Shown here: positions 19,846 to 28,893 of the stretch, piece after piece
Layout: each line of letters begins with the position of its first letter
Numbering within the stretch: position 1 is the stretch's first letter
Origin: Parafrigoribacterium_A soli
GTDB taxonomy: Bacteria; Actinomycetota; Actinomycetes; Actinomycetales; Microbacteriaceae
Direction of reading: 5' to 3'
NCBI RefSeq assembly: GCF_040227235.1
Contig: NZ_JBELNZ010000001.1
Coordinates: 186,001-250,000, forward strand
DNA length: 64,000 nt
The notes under the pieces: model-generated
Database searches by the model: none
What the model saw: the letters and a program-made list of their open reading frames with translations, nothing else
Told to the model about the DNA's origin: nothing
Made by a program: the position numbers and the translations under genes

Positions 19846-19880
19846 TCCCCCAGTCTGCCCCTCGGGCATACCGTTGTGCG

Positions 19881-20468
19881 ATGGGGTCGAACAGCGAAAA
19901 GGAACTGCTCTACTTTCACGCTCCGGCCGAATGGGAGCAGTGGCTGGGCGAACACTTCGCGCGCACAGAAGGGGTACGTCTCAAGCTTCGCCGCAAGAAC
20001 GGTGCGCTCCCCGGCATGAGCTACGCGGAGGCGCTCGATGTCGCCCTCTGCTACGGATGGATTGATGGCCAGGTCGGTGCGCTGGACGACGATTTTCACC
20101 TGCAGGTGTTCAGCCCCAGGCGACCGCGCAGCACGTGGTCACAGATCAACCGCGACCACGTCGCGCGCCTCGTGGCCGAGGGACGGATGCGACCGTCCGG
20201 CCAAGCCGCGGTCGACGCGGCCAAGGCGGACGGACGCTGGGATGCCGCGTACCGCCAGGCCACCCAGGAGGTGCCCGATGACCTGCAGCGCGCCCTCGAC
20301 CTGAGCCCGGCCGCCGCATCGTTCTTCGCGACGCTCAGTGCGCAGAATCGCTTCGCCATCCTGTTGCGCATCGCATCCGTGAAGCGTGAGCAGACCCGAG
20401 CGGCCAAGATAGCGACCTACGTGGCGATGCTGGAACGCGGCGAAACCCTGTACCCGCAAAAAGGCTGA
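19881..20468 (+). CDS. YdeI/OmpD-associated family protein
   Basis: A 195-residue YdeI-like protein: YAEALDVALCYGWIDGQ and DDDFHLQVFSPRRPRSTWS (the conserved RRxxSxWS motif) are diagnostic, followed by LDLSPAAASFFATLS. The family is linked to bacteriocin tolerance and envelope stress in some bacteria, but the mechanism is not known. A leaderless promoter, TACCGT six bases before the ATG, supports this start over an in-frame ATG 48 bases upstream. Divergent from the aldo/keto reductase with almost no gap. Confidence 0.88.
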   Translation: MGSNSEKELLYFHAPAEWEQWLGEHFARTEGVRLKLRRKNGALPGMSYAEALDVALCYGWIDGQVGALDDDFHLQVFSPRRPRSTWSQINRDHVARLVAEGRMRPSGQAAVDAAKADGRWDAAYRQATQEVPDDLQRALDLSPAAASFFATLSAQNRFAILLRIASVKREQTRAAKIATYVAMLERGETLYPQKG

Positions 20469-20492
20469 GAACGGCCTGAACGCCTCATGGGC

Positions 20493-20525
20493 ACCCCCTG
20501 TTCGGGGGCCGTGCGAGCGTACTGT
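20493..20525 (+). promoter_or_regulatory. CCCCC/GGGGG box plus -10 of dps
   Basis: ACCCCC 20493-20498, TGTTC, GGGGGC 20504-20509, then 10 bases, then TACTGT at 20520-20525. The same box precedes the genes at 25807, 30427 and 50171. It could form a hairpin, but its repeated position before promoters favours a protein-binding site over a terminator of the upstream gene. Confidence 0.55.
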
Positions 20526-20557
20526 GGAGGACATCCACTACTCCCAAGGAGACCCGC

Positions 20558-21022
20558 ATGAAGGCAGACAAGAAGCTATCCGACAATCTGCAGGCCGTAC
20601 TCGTCGACCTGATCGAGCTCGGCATCCAGGGCAAACAGGCCCACTGGAACGTCGTCGGCAAGAACTTCCGCGACATGCACCTGCAGCTCGATGAGATCAT
20701 CGCGGCCGCACGCCTCTCCTCAGACGAGATCGCCGAGCGGATGCGCGCGCTCGAAGTGTTGCCCGATGGTCGTTCGGAGGTCGTCACCAAGACGACGACG
20801 CTGCCGAAGCTCCCGCCCGACCAGATCGACACCGCGGACGTGGTCGGACTCATCACCGAGCGCCTGCGCGCCGTGGCAGACACCTGTCGCCGGGTTCACG
20901 ACGAGGTCGACGAGGCCGACCCGACGAGCGCCGACATCCTGCACAAGGTGATTGAGACGTTTGAGCAGTTCGCCTGGATGGTCAGCGCCGAGCTGCAGAA
21001 GCCACGCAAGCGCGCAAGCTGA
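20558..21022 (+). CDS. dps: Dps-family ferritin-like DNA-protection protein
   Basis: A 154-residue four-helix protein that forms a 12-mer cage, oxidises and stores iron and shields DNA during stress. The ferroxidase signature is KQAHWNVVGKNFRDMHLQLDE (His29, His41, Asp45 and Glu46 by count), typical of Dps. The Lys-rich C-terminal KPRKRAS could bind DNA. AAGGAG stands at a good distance before the ATG. The upstream CCCCC/GGGGG box suggests shared stress control with three other loci in the window. Confidence 0.95.
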   Translation: MKADKKLSDNLQAVLVDLIELGIQGKQAHWNVVGKNFRDMHLQLDEIIAAARLSSDEIAERMRALEVLPDGRSEVVTKTTTLPKLPPDQIDTADVVGLITERLRAVADTCRRVHDEVDEADPTSADILHKVIETFEQFAWMVSAELQKPRKRAS

Positions 21023-21052
21023 GTGGGCCACATCGCGACGTAGAGTGGGCGG

Positions 21053-22762
21053 GTGAGCATCAATACTCCCCGCCCCTGGCTCGAGAGCTACGCTCCGGGT
21101 GTTCCGCACGACATCACCCCACCGACGGGATCACTCTTCGACCTGCTGGAAACCTCGGTCTCGACGTATCCGAATCAGGTGGCGCTCGAATTCTTCGGCT
21201 CGACCACGAGCTACCGGGAACTCGGCGACCAGGTGTCCCGCGCCGCGGAGGGACTGCGAGCCCTCGGCGTGAAGGCGGGCGATACCGTGGCCATCGTGCT
21301 ACCGAACGCGCCGCAGCACATCGTCGCCTTCTACGCCGTGCTGCGCCTCGGCGCGATCGTGATCGAGCACAATCCGCTCTACACGGCGCGCGAACTCCGC
21401 CACCAGTTCGAAGACCACGGCGCCAAGGTCGTGATCGCCTGGGACAAGGTGGTCGACACCATCAAGTCCTTCCCCGCGGATGTCGCCGTCACGACGATCG
21501 TCTCGGTGGACGTCACGCGGACGATGCCGCCCGTCACGCGCCTGGCGCTGCGACTTCCAATCCCGAAGGCACGCGCGGCGCGCGCGACCCTCACCAGCCG
21601 GGTCGGCGGAACGGTGCGCTGGGCGAGCCTCCTCAAGAGTTCGCCGGTGGCCGCAGACGTCCCGCGCCCGTCCTCCACGGACGTCGCGGTCATCCAATAC
21701 ACGAGCGGCACCACGGGCAGCCCCAAGGGCGCGACCCTCACACACCTGAACCTCAGCACCAATGCGGCTCAGGCTCGCGCCTGGGTGCCCACGATTGAGC
21801 GAGGAACGGCCGTCGTCTACGCCGTGCTGCCCATGTTCCATGCCTACGGACTCACGCTCTGCCTCACCTTCGCGATCAGCATGGGCGCGCGCCTCGTGCT
21901 GTTCCCCAAGTTCGACCCGCAGCTCGTGCTCAAGGTGTTGCGCAAGCGGCCGCCGACCTTCCTGCCGGCGGTGCCGCCGATCTACGAGCGCCTCATGGCC
22001 GCGGCCGAAGCCGACGGCGTGTCGCTCGCGGGCATCCAGATCGCCATCTCCGGCGCGATGCCGCTCGCCCAGTCGCTCGTCGAGCCGTGGGAGGAACGCA
22101 GCGGCGGATACCTCGTGGAGGGCTACGGCCTCTCGGAGACCTCACCGGTGCTCATGGCCAACCCGGTGGCACCGACGCGGCGCGCGGGCACCGTCGGTCT
22201 TCCGCTGCCCAGCACCGAGGTCAGGGTGGTCGATCCCGAGAACCCCACCGTCGACAGGGTCGGCGGCGACGAGGGCGAACTCATCGTGCGCGGTCCGCAG
22301 GTATTCGGCGGCTACTGGAAGAAGCCCGAAGAGACCGAGGCGGTCTTCGTCGCGGACCCTGCGGGCGGAGCGCCGTGGTTCCGCACCGGCGACATCGTCA
22401 CGATCGATGACGACGGTTTCGTGCGCATCGTCGACCGCATCAAAGAGCTGATCATCACCGGCGGCTTCAACGTCTCGCCATCCGAGGTCGAGGAGGCGCT
22501 GAAGGCGTTCCCGGGCGTCGCAGACGTCGCGGTCGTTGGCTTGCCGAGCACGCACAGCGGCGAGGATGTCGCCGCAGCGGTGGTCATGCAGCCGGGCGTC
22601 GCGTTCGACGAGGCGGCCATTCGCGACTTCGCCCGCCAGGGACTCACCGCCTATAAGGTGCCGAGGAGCGTGGTCGCGGTCGAGGAGCTGCCCAAGTCAC
22701 TCATCGGCAAGACGCTTCGGCGAGTGGTGCGCGAGCGGATGATCGCGGAGGCGACCGACTAG
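21053..22762 (+). CDS. Long-chain fatty acid--CoA ligase (AMP-forming)
   Basis: A 569-residue acyl-adenylate-forming enzyme that activates a fatty acid with ATP and CoA. Motif A3, IQYTSGTTGSPKGATLTH, is at about residues 214-231. The A5 segment GYGLSETSPV, the A7 RTGD and the A8 RIKELIITGGFNVSP follow, and the C-terminal SLIGKTLRRVVRE carries the catalytic Lys. Chain length is not predictable. The GTG start is preceded six bases upstream by TAGAGT, a leaderless arrangement. Confidence 0.94.
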   Translation: MSINTPRPWLESYAPGVPHDITPPTGSLFDLLETSVSTYPNQVALEFFGSTTSYRELGDQVSRAAEGLRALGVKAGDTVAIVLPNAPQHIVAFYAVLRLGAIVIEHNPLYTARELRHQFEDHGAKVVIAWDKVVDTIKSFPADVAVTTIVSVDVTRTMPPVTRLALRLPIPKARAARATLTSRVGGTVRWASLLKSSPVAADVPRPSSTDVAVIQYTSGTTGSPKGATLTHLNLSTNAAQARAWVPTIERGTAVVYAVLPMFHAYGLTLCLTFAISMGARLVLFPKFDPQLVLKVLRKRPPTFLPAVPPIYERLMAAAEADGVSLAGIQIAISGAMPLAQSLVEPWEERSGGYLVEGYGLSETSPVLMANPVAPTRRAGTVGLPLPSTEVRVVDPENPTVDRVGGDEGELIVRGPQVFGGYWKKPEETEAVFVADPAGGAPWFRTGDIVTIDDDGFVRIVDRIKELIITGGFNVSPSEVEEALKAFPGVADVAVVGLPSTHSGEDVAAAVVMQPGVAFDEAAIRDFARQGLTAYKVPRSVVAVEELPKSLIGKTLRRVVRERMIAEATD

Positions 22763-22825
22763 AACCGCGCAGCGGCGGCGGCGCGCCGAGGATCGCGCCC
22801 GGCACCGGAGTGTTTCAATCGGATC

Positions 22826-23494
22826 GTGGCCCAGACGAAAGATCGAGACTCAGCACCCCGGCGTCGAAATGCCAGCACTCGGCTGGCGGTCATGCTGCTC
22901 GCCGGCGTGGTCACCGCCGTCATCGTCGGCCTCACCTGGGAATGGCAGTTCGCGGCCGCAATCGGCTGGGTTGCCGCCGCCCTCGTCTACTCGGGGTGGA
23001 CCTGGGCCATCATCGCGCCGCTCGACGCGGCGAGAACCAAGCGGCTGGCCAGTCGCGAGGACCCCACGCGCGGCATCTCGGACGTGCTCATCGTGCTCCT
23101 CAGCATCGCGAGCCTCTCCACCGTGGTGATCACGCTCGTGCAGGCCGCGCACGCGAACGGCGCCGTCAAGGGCGTGCTGGCCGGTGTCGCCCTCGGAAAC
23201 GTCGCGTTGTCCTGGATCCTGCTGCACACCCTGTTCACGCTTCACTATGCGCGCATCTTTTACATCGATGGCGGCAAGGGCGTCAATTTCAACCAGGAGG
23301 ATCCACCGCGCTACCTCGACTTCGCCTACCTGTCGTTCACCATCGGGATGACCTATCAGGTCTCCGACACCAACCTCACGACCTTCAACGAGCGAGCGAT
23401 GGCGCTGCGGCACGCGCTGCTGTCGTTCCTGTTCGGGTCGATCATCCTCGCCACCACCATCAACCTCATCGCGAGCCTGACGAGCGGAGGCTGA
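22826..23494 (+). CDS. DUF1345 membrane protein
   Basis: A 222-residue integral membrane protein with about five helices. The C-terminal YLDFAYLSFTIGMTYQVSDT motif is the signature of DUF1345, a family of unknown function. HYARIFYIDGGKGVNF between helices is also typical. It starts at a GTG; no SD is clear. It lies downstream of the acyl-CoA ligase with a 63-base gap and ends 12 bases from a convergent gene. Confidence 0.88.
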   Translation: MAQTKDRDSAPRRRNASTRLAVMLLAGVVTAVIVGLTWEWQFAAAIGWVAAALVYSGWTWAIIAPLDAARTKRLASREDPTRGISDVLIVLLSIASLSTVVITLVQAAHANGAVKGVLAGVALGNVALSWILLHTLFTLHYARIFYIDGGKGVNFNQEDPPRYLDFAYLSFTIGMTYQVSDTNLTTFNERAMALRHALLSFLFGSIILATTINLIASLTSGG

Positions 23495-23506
23495 TCGCGC
23501 GGAGCG

Positions 23507-24352
23507 CTAGGCGGTGACGAAGTCGATGAGCTGCTCGACGCGACCAAGCAGCGCCGGTTCGAGATCGGCAAAGGTGCGCACCCGACCCAGGATGCGCTGC
23601 CACGCCCTCGCAATGTCCGCCTGGTCCTCGTGGGGCCAGCCGAGCGCATCGCAGATGCCGTGCTTCCACTCGATCGAGCGCGGCACGGTCGGCCACTCGC
23701 TCATGCCGAGTCGCGCCGGCTTCACCGACTGCCAGACGTCGACGAACGGATGCCCGACCACGAGCACATTGGCGCCGTAGGGTCCGCGAGCCACGGCATC
23801 CGCGATTCGGCTCTCCTTGGAACCGGGCACGAGGTGATCGACGAGCACACCGACCCTTCGACCCTTCGCCGGGGCGAAATCCCGGATGACCGCATCCAGG
23901 TGATCGACGCCCTCCAGGTACTCGACGACCACGCCCTCCACTCGCAGGTCGGAGCCCCACACCTTCTCCACGAGCTCGGCGTCGTGCCTGCCCTCCACGA
24001 AGATGCGGCTCGGAAGCGCCACCCTCGCCTTGTGCTCGGCGACGGCGAACGAGCCGGATGCGGTGCGCGCTGTGCCGACGGGACGCTTCGCAGGAGCCAC
24101 GAGAACCACGGGTTCACCCTCGAACAGGAAGCCCGCGCCGAGCGAAAAGACCCGCACCTTGCCCCTGAAGTCCTCGAGCTGCACGAGCTTGTTCTCGATG
24201 CCGAGGACAGCACCGCAGAACCCGGTCTCGACCTCTTCGATCACCAGGTCGCGAGTGGCCTCGATCTGGCGCACGACGGATCGACCGGCGCTGCGCCAGT
24301 CCCCGGCGAGAGCGTCGGCTCCGTAGCGGTCCGGACCTAAGTCCTGGCTCAT
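23507..24352 (-). CDS. DUF3097 family protein
   Basis: A 281-residue actinobacterial protein of unknown function. The family marks seen are EATRDLVIEEVETGFCGAV, VEGRHDAELVEKVWG (a Toprim-like stretch), GVLVDHLVPGSKESRIA and VLVVGHPFVDVWQSVKP. The Toprim-like Glu and the DHLVPG segment hint at nucleic acid metabolism, but this is inference. The ATG overlaps the folA stop by four bases (ATGA), making it the third gene of a thyA-folA operon. Confidence 0.9.
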   Translation of the reverse strand: MSQDLGPDRYGADALAGDWRSAGRSVVRQIEATRDLVIEEVETGFCGAVLGIENKLVQLEDFRGKVRVFSLGAGFLFEGEPVVLVAPAKRPVGTARTASGSFAVAEHKARVALPSRIFVEGRHDAELVEKVWGSDLRVEGVVVEYLEGVDHLDAVIRDFAPAKGRRVGVLVDHLVPGSKESRIADAVARGPYGANVLVVGHPFVDVWQSVKPARLGMSEWPTVPRSIEWKHGICDALGWPHEDQADIARAWQRILGRVRTFADLEPALLGRVEQLIDFVTA

Positions 24353-24876
24353 CGCTTGCTGTAGCGCACGATGCGATAGCGGATGCCCGACGTCGACACT
24401 GCCCAGCCGTCCGCGGGTTCCGCTGACTCGCGCTCCCACTCCGGGCCCAGGGTCGGCGCGAAGGCATCTCCCTCGACGCTGAGCTCCAGCTCCGTCACCA
24501 CGACCACATTTGCCACGCCGACGGCATCGACGAAGACCTTCTCGCCGCCGATGATCCACACCTCATCGTCGTCGTCCGCCGCGTCGAGCGCGGCCTCCAG
24601 CGAGCCCACCACGATCGCGCCGTCGGCGTGCCAGGACGGGTTGCGCGTCAGCACGATGTTGTCGCGGCCCGGCAGGGGTCTCCAGCGCTCCGGCAGCGCA
24701 TCCCAGCTCTTGCGGCCCATGATCACCGGGTGACCCATGGTGACGCGCTTGAAGTGGGCGAGGTCCTCTGGCACGTGCCACGGCATCCCGTTGTCTTTGC
24801 CAATGACACCGGCGGGCGTCTGTGCCCAGATGAGCCCGATGAGCCTGGATTCCACGCGCGCGTCGGACTCGCTCAT
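24349..24876 (-). CDS. folA: Dihydrofolate reductase
   Basis: A 175-residue DHFR that regenerates tetrahydrofolate with NADPH after thymidylate synthesis. Motifs are IWAQTPAGVIGKDNGMPWHVPEDL (read in two pieces; Asp/Glu for substrate protonation), VIMGRKSWDALPERWRPLPG and VWIIGGEKVF (NADPH-binding Gly pair). Its start overlaps the thyA stop by four bases, so the two enzymes of the thymidylate cycle are translationally coupled. Confidence 0.96.
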   Translation of the reverse strand: MSESDARVESRLIGLIWAQTPAGVIGKDNGMPWHVPEDLAHFKRVTMGHPVIMGRKSWDALPERWRPLPGRDNIVLTRNPSWHADGAIVVGSLEAALDAADDDDEVWIIGGEKVFVDAVGVANVVVVTELELSVEGDAFAPTLGPEWERESAEPADGWAVSTSGIRYRIVRYSKR

Positions 24877-25670
24877 ACCGCCACGGGCGCCTTGATCGCC
24901 GGGTGGTGCTGGTAGTTCACGACCTGGATGTCGTCGAAGGTGTAGTCGAAGATCGACTCGGGCTTGCGGGCGAACTGCAGCGTCGGGTACGGATACGGCT
25001 CGCGCGAGAGTTGCAGTTCGACCTGCTCCACGTGGTTGTCGTAGATGTGGCAGTCACCGCCGGTCCAGACGAAGTCGCCGGGTTCGAGGTCGAGCTGGTG
25101 GGCGACCATGCAGGTGAGCAGCGCGTAGCTCGCGATATTGAACGGCACGCCGAGGAAGAGGTCGGCGCTGCGCTGGTACAGCTGGCAGGAGAGCTTGCCG
25201 TCGGCGACGTAGAACTGGAAGAAGGCGTGGCACGGCGCGAGGGCCATCTGCGGGATGTCCGCCACGTTCCAGGCAGACACGATGTGCCTGCGGGAGTCGG
25301 GATTGGAGCGCAGGTTCTGCATGAGTTCTGCGATCTGGTCGATGTGGCCGCCATCCGGAGCGGGCCAGGATCGCCACTGCACGCCGTAGACGGGGCCCAG
25401 TTCGCCCTCCGGAGAGGCCCACTCGTCCCAGATGGTCACGCCGTTCTCGTGCAGGTAGCGCACGTTCGATTCCCCGCGCAGAAACCACAGCAGCTCGTGA
25501 ACGACCGACCTCAGGTGGACTCGCTTCGTGGTGACGAGCGGAAAGCCCTCGGCGAGGTTGAAACGCAATTGGCGGCCGAAGACGCTGCGCGTTCCGGTGC
25601 CGGTGCGGTCGGATTTCGGGGTACCTTCGGCGAGTACATCGCGGAGCAGGTCTTCATACGGCGTGTGCAC
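24873..25670 (-). CDS. thyA: Thymidylate synthase
   Basis: A 265-residue classical ThyA making dTMP from dUMP and methylene-tetrahydrofolate. The catalytic Cys lies in MALAPCHAFFQFYV (about residue 147). The folate and dUMP sites are seen as LYQRSADLFLGVPFNIASY and GGDCHIYDNHVEQ, and RVHLRSVVHELLWFLRGE is the usual N-terminal segment. Length matches E. coli ThyA. The GTG start sits six bases after TAGGGT, so the operon thyA-folA-DUF3097 probably has a leaderless first gene. Confidence 0.97.
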   Translation of the reverse strand: MHTPYEDLLRDVLAEGTPKSDRTGTGTRSVFGRQLRFNLAEGFPLVTTKRVHLRSVVHELLWFLRGESNVRYLHENGVTIWDEWASPEGELGPVYGVQWRSWPAPDGGHIDQIAELMQNLRSNPDSRRHIVSAWNVADIPQMALAPCHAFFQFYVADGKLSCQLYQRSADLFLGVPFNIASYALLTCMVAHQLDLEPGDFVWTGGDCHIYDNHVEQVELQLSREPYPYPTLQFARKPESIFDYTFDDIQVVNYQHHPAIKAPVAV

Positions 25671-25731
25671 GAGTCCACCCTATGTCTCGCGACCGACACC
25701 GACCGGACGCCACACGAGCCCGGAGGTGCTT

Positions 25732-25771
25732 CCCCCATTCGGGGGTCATTCCCAGCGAAGGTTCGTAGCGT
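25732..25771 (+). promoter_or_regulatory. CCCCC/GGGGG box plus -10 of the SRPBCC gene
   Basis: CCCCC 25732-25736, ATTC, GGGGGT 25741-25746, a 19-base gap and TAGCGT at 25766-25771. This is the most symmetric copy of the recurrent box. The predicted RNA start is about 30 bases before the ATG. Confidence 0.55.
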
Positions 25772-25806
25772 CGAAGGACGACAACCGACTACCGAAGGAG
25801 ACTGCC

Positions 25807-26259
25807 ATGACTGACACCACCGCAAGCGTCGAGGTCAACGTCCCGGTGCGAACCGCCTACGACCAGTGGACCCAGTTCGAGTCGTTCCCGCACTTCCTCA
25901 GCTTCGTCGAGGAGGTCACCCAGCTCGACGACACCCACACTCACTGGCGCGTGAAGATCGCCGGGGCAGAGCGCGAGTTCGATGCTGAGATCACGGAACA
26001 GCATCCGGACGAGCGGGTCGCCTGGAACAGCACGACCGGCGACGTGAATCACGCCGGCGTCGTCACCTTCCACCGCCTGAGCGACAGCACCAGCCGGGTG
26101 ACCGTGCAGTTGAGCTGGGATCCGCAGAACCTTACCGAGAAGGTCGGCGCGGTGCTCGGAGTGGACGATGCCGCCATCAAGAAGGACCTCGACAACTTCA
26201 AGGACTTCATCGAGGATGAGGGCAGCGCAAACGGTGCCTGGCGCGGGAACGTTTCCTGA
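25807..26259 (+). CDS. SRPBCC (START-like) family protein, polyketide cyclase-type
   Basis: A 150-residue protein with a START-like fold: VEVNVPVRTAYDQWTQFESF (helix-grip start), FPHFLSFVEEVTQLDD and WRVKIAGAEREFDAEI are those of the cyclase/dehydrase group, and the C-terminal IKKDLDNFKDFIED is the long closing helix. Such proteins bind lipids or aromatic ligands; many are stress-induced and of unknown role. GAAGGAGACTGCC precedes the ATG. The upstream box links its control to dps and two other loci. Confidence 0.87.
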   Translation: MTDTTASVEVNVPVRTAYDQWTQFESFPHFLSFVEEVTQLDDTHTHWRVKIAGAEREFDAEITEQHPDERVAWNSTTGDVNHAGVVTFHRLSDSTSRVTVQLSWDPQNLTEKVGAVLGVDDAAIKKDLDNFKDFIEDEGSANGAWRGNVS

Positions 26260-26294
26260 GACCGCGACGGCACCGACCACCTCGTGGAGGCAGT

Positions 26295-26573
26295 ATGACC
26301 GGCGAGATCAGCATCCGTCTGAATGAACCCGAGAGTCTCTACGAGCTCTCGATCGATGGCGAGCGGGTGGGCGAACTCGTCTATCGCAATCACGCCGATA
26401 CCCGGGTCTTCCTGCACACGGAAGTGGATCCGGCGCACAGAGGCAAAGGCCTCGCCACGCGCCTCATCGCCTGGGCGCTCGACGACACACGTGACGCCGG
26501 AAAGCATCTGCGAGTGGAGTGCCCGGCCGTGACCGAGTATCTCAAGAATCACCCGGAAGCCGACTTCCGCTAG
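26295..26573 (+). CDS. Small GNAT-type N-acetyltransferase (YjdJ/GCN5-like)
   Basis: A 92-residue minimal GNAT protein. Motif A for acetyl-CoA is VDPAHRGKGLATRLIAWAL (the R/QxxGxG/A pattern is RGKGLA), preceded by a beta strand RVFLHTEV. The C-terminal VTEYLKNHPEADFR is typical of this small subgroup, whose substrate is unknown. GTGGAGGCAGT gives an SD. It is 35 bases after the SRPBCC gene, so co-transcription is likely. Confidence 0.9.
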   Translation: MTGEISIRLNEPESLYELSIDGERVGELVYRNHADTRVFLHTEVDPAHRGKGLATRLIAWALDDTRDAGKHLRVECPAVTEYLKNHPEADFR

Positions 26574-26613
26574 TCGCGCTGTGCCTGGCAGTGGTGCACC
26601 CTGCGGCGAAGGC

Positions 26614-26790
26614 CTAGCGGTCGACGCGCTTCATGACGTGCGCCGGGATGGCGACGGCCACAGCGATGGCGAGAATGCCGCCGATGAACATGAAACCCGG
26701 GCCCGCGATGTCCGGTCCGAACGAGTAGCCCATGAGAAGCAGGCCAGCCACGAAGAACAGGAAGGAGATCACGAAAGCGACGATGTGCAT
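26614..26790 (-). CDS. Small two-helix membrane protein, 58 residues
   Basis: Not recognised. A short frame starting MHIVAFVISFLFFVAGLL, with one helix at about residues 3-21 and a second at about 32-51, a short Gly/Pro loop (GPDIAGPG) between, and a basic tail KRVDR. The coding case is strong: TAAAGT lies six bases before the ATG, the same leaderless pattern as many genes here, and codons are GC-rich at the third position. It lies convergent to the GNAT gene and downstream of the methyltransferase start region. Confidence 0.75.
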   Translation of the reverse strand: MHIVAFVISFLFFVAGLLLMGYSFGPDIAGPGFMFIGGILAIAVAVAIPAHVMKRVDR

Positions 26791-26819
26791 ACTCGAACTT
26801 TAGCAAGCCCGCCGCGCGA

Positions 26820-28391
26820 TTATCGCTCGATCGGGGCGAGCAGGATCCCGGTGTCGAGGAGTTCGCGGATGCTCGGCAACAGTTCCGCACTGAGCGATGC
26901 CTCATCGGCCTCCAGCAGTTGGGCCAACGCCGCGCAGATGGCGCGCACGCTCAGTTCTCCGTCGCAGGCGCCGACGAGTGCGGCGAGCGCCGTGCCGGCC
27001 TCGACCGAACGAGCGAATCCGCCGCCCTGTCGCAGCGTGATGACGGCGGGGTGCTCGTCGCCCGGCCAGTAATGGCGCTCCTCGGTCACGTCGCTCGCGA
27101 CGACGAGCGTGGCGAGGCCGAGCGACTCGTCGCTGAGTGAGGACTGCCAGTCGTGGGCCGCGAGGCAGTCGGCCAGGTGCTCTCCGAGCCCCGCGGGATT
27201 GCTGCCGACCGCCTCGTGCAGACGTTCGAACCGCCGGAAGGGCGCGGAGCCATCCGCCCGCCTTCGCAGCAGGAGGTACCCGAAGCCGACGCTCTCGACG
27301 CCGCGCGCCTCGAAGTCGTCGAGCCAGGCTGCGTAGAGCGCATCGAACTCGGCGGTCGCGGGCTTCGTACCCCCGTCGCGGATCCAGGTCTCCGAATAGC
27401 TCGCCGCATCCTGCACCTCGCGTTCGATCACCCAGGCATCGAGGACCCGACCGTCAACCGTGGCAGCATCGACCCAGGCCGCGGCGCGATCGAGGCCGTC
27501 CTCGGCGGCACGGTACTCCCAGTTGCCGAGCAATTGCGCGATTCCACCGGGCACAAGCCTCGACGCGGCACCCCGGATGACCTCGGCCACGAGCGCATCG
27601 CCCATCATGCCCCCATCCCGGTACTCGTATTCCGGCACGACTCCGCCGCGAGGGGTGATGACGAAAGGCGGGTTGGAGACGATCTGATCGAAGCGCTCGC
27701 CGTCCACGGGCTCGAACAGGTCGCCCTGGCGAAACTCGATGTTCGAGAGCTCGTTGAGCTCCGCGTTGAACCGCGCCAGGGCGATGGCGCGGTGCGAGAT
27801 GTCCGTCGCCACAACTCGCCGGGCGTGCCGCGAGGCATGCATCGCCTGGATGCCGCAACCCGTGCCGAGGTCGAGCACCGACTCCACCGTCTCGGCGATC
27901 ATCAGGCCACTGAGCGTCATGGATGCGCCGCCCACCCCCAGCACATGATCGGGTCTCAGCGCGGCGCCGCTCGAGAGCTCGCCGAGGTCGCTCGCGATCC
28001 ACCAGTGGCCCGCGCCGCGCCGATCGGTGAAGCCGTAGGGCCTCAGGTCGATGAGAGGCCGCACCACCTCGCCATCCGGTGCCGCAGGCTCGATGAGCCC
28101 GAGTTCAATCGCGCCGTCAATGCCGAGTGACGGCAATGCCGAGGCAACGGCGTCACGCGGCTGCGGCATCCCGAGCATGAGAAGCGATGCGAGCACCGCC
28201 GGGGCCGCGGGTTCGCGCCCCGCCACACGTTTCGCCTGAATCTCGCGCTGTGCAGGCAGCCGCTGGCCACGAAACAGCGCGGATGCCGCCCGCGCGCCCC
28301 AGAGCGAGTCGAGCGTCTCGACGTCGAAGTGCGCGGCACTGAGGTCGGATCTCAGCCTGTCGATGAGTGCGGATGTCACCGCCCCATTCAA
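26820..28391 (-). CDS. SAM-dependent methyltransferase with NPPF motif (HemK/RlmG-like)
   Basis: A 523-residue protein. An N-terminal DUF7059-like domain (about residues 1-150) precedes a class I methyltransferase fold: VLDLGTGCGIQAMHASRHA (SAM motif I), VVATDISHRAIALARFNAE (motif II) and QIVSNPPFVITPR (the NPP[FY] motif of enzymes that methylate an amide or exocyclic base nitrogen). A long C-terminal region follows. The target, rRNA or protein, cannot be told. ATG and a GTG 12 bases downstream are both possible starts. Seven bases separate it from the VOC gene upstream. Confidence 0.88.
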   Translation of the reverse strand: MNGAVTSALIDRLRSDLSAAHFDVETLDSLWGARAASALFRGQRLPAQREIQAKRVAGREPAAPAVLASLLMLGMPQPRDAVASALPSLGIDGAIELGLIEPAAPDGEVVRPLIDLRPYGFTDRRGAGHWWIASDLGELSSGAALRPDHVLGVGGASMTLSGLMIAETVESVLDLGTGCGIQAMHASRHARRVVATDISHRAIALARFNAELNELSNIEFRQGDLFEPVDGERFDQIVSNPPFVITPRGGVVPEYEYRDGGMMGDALVAEVIRGAASRLVPGGIAQLLGNWEYRAAEDGLDRAAAWVDAATVDGRVLDAWVIEREVQDAASYSETWIRDGGTKPATAEFDALYAAWLDDFEARGVESVGFGYLLLRRRADGSAPFRRFERLHEAVGSNPAGLGEHLADCLAAHDWQSSLSDESLGLATLVVASDVTEERHYWPGDEHPAVITLRQGGGFARSVEAGTALAALVGACDGELSVRAICAALAQLLEADEASLSAELLPSIRELLDTGILLAPIER

Positions 28392-28398
28392 GCGGACT

Positions 28399-28779
28399 TC
28401 AGCTGCCCTTCAGGACGGAGAGCACATTTCCTGCGGGATCCCTGAACCAGGCGATGTCGGGACCGCGGCCGCGAGAAATCCCCTTGGCATCGGTCGGGAA
28501 GTCCGCGTCCTCGTAGATCTTGGTCACCACTCCCCTGCCATTGAGGTCGTCGACCGCGGCTTCGACGTCGTCGACCTCGAAGTTCAGGATGGTGAAGGTC
28601 GCCGGCACGTGATTCGGCTTCCCGTAGACGATGACCGTCGCGCCGCTGCCGAGTTGCAGCTCGAGGATGCCCATGTCGTTCTCCGCGACGTCGAGCCCGA
28701 GCGTCTCCGCATAGAACCGCTTGGCGGCGGGTACGTCATCGACAGAGAACCCGCTGAACGCCTTGACCGGTGAGAACAT
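28399..28779 (-). CDS. VOC (glyoxalase-like) family protein
   Basis: A 126-residue vicinal-oxygen-chelate protein with two beta-alpha-beta units: KAFSGFSVDDVPAAKRFYAE, LGLDVAENDMGILELQL, then VDDVEAAVDDLNGRGV and AWFRDPAGNVLSVL. Some members are dioxygenases or resistance proteins; the metal ligands are incomplete to my eye, so activity is unclear. AAGGAG six bases before the ATG decides the start over an in-frame codon 24 bases upstream. Confidence 0.9.
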   Translation of the reverse strand: MFSPVKAFSGFSVDDVPAAKRFYAETLGLDVAENDMGILELQLGSGATVIVYGKPNHVPATFTILNFEVDDVEAAVDDLNGRGVVTKIYEDADFPTDAKGISRGRGPDIAWFRDPAGNVLSVLKGS

Positions 28780-28893
28780 GATGTGCTCCTTCGCACGCAG
28801 CACGGTGCTTCAGCACGGTCGTGCTGCCGCGTGCACCATCGTCACACCGCCGCCCCGTTCGCGCAAGAGCGGTCGCCGCTGCCGCCCACGCGA

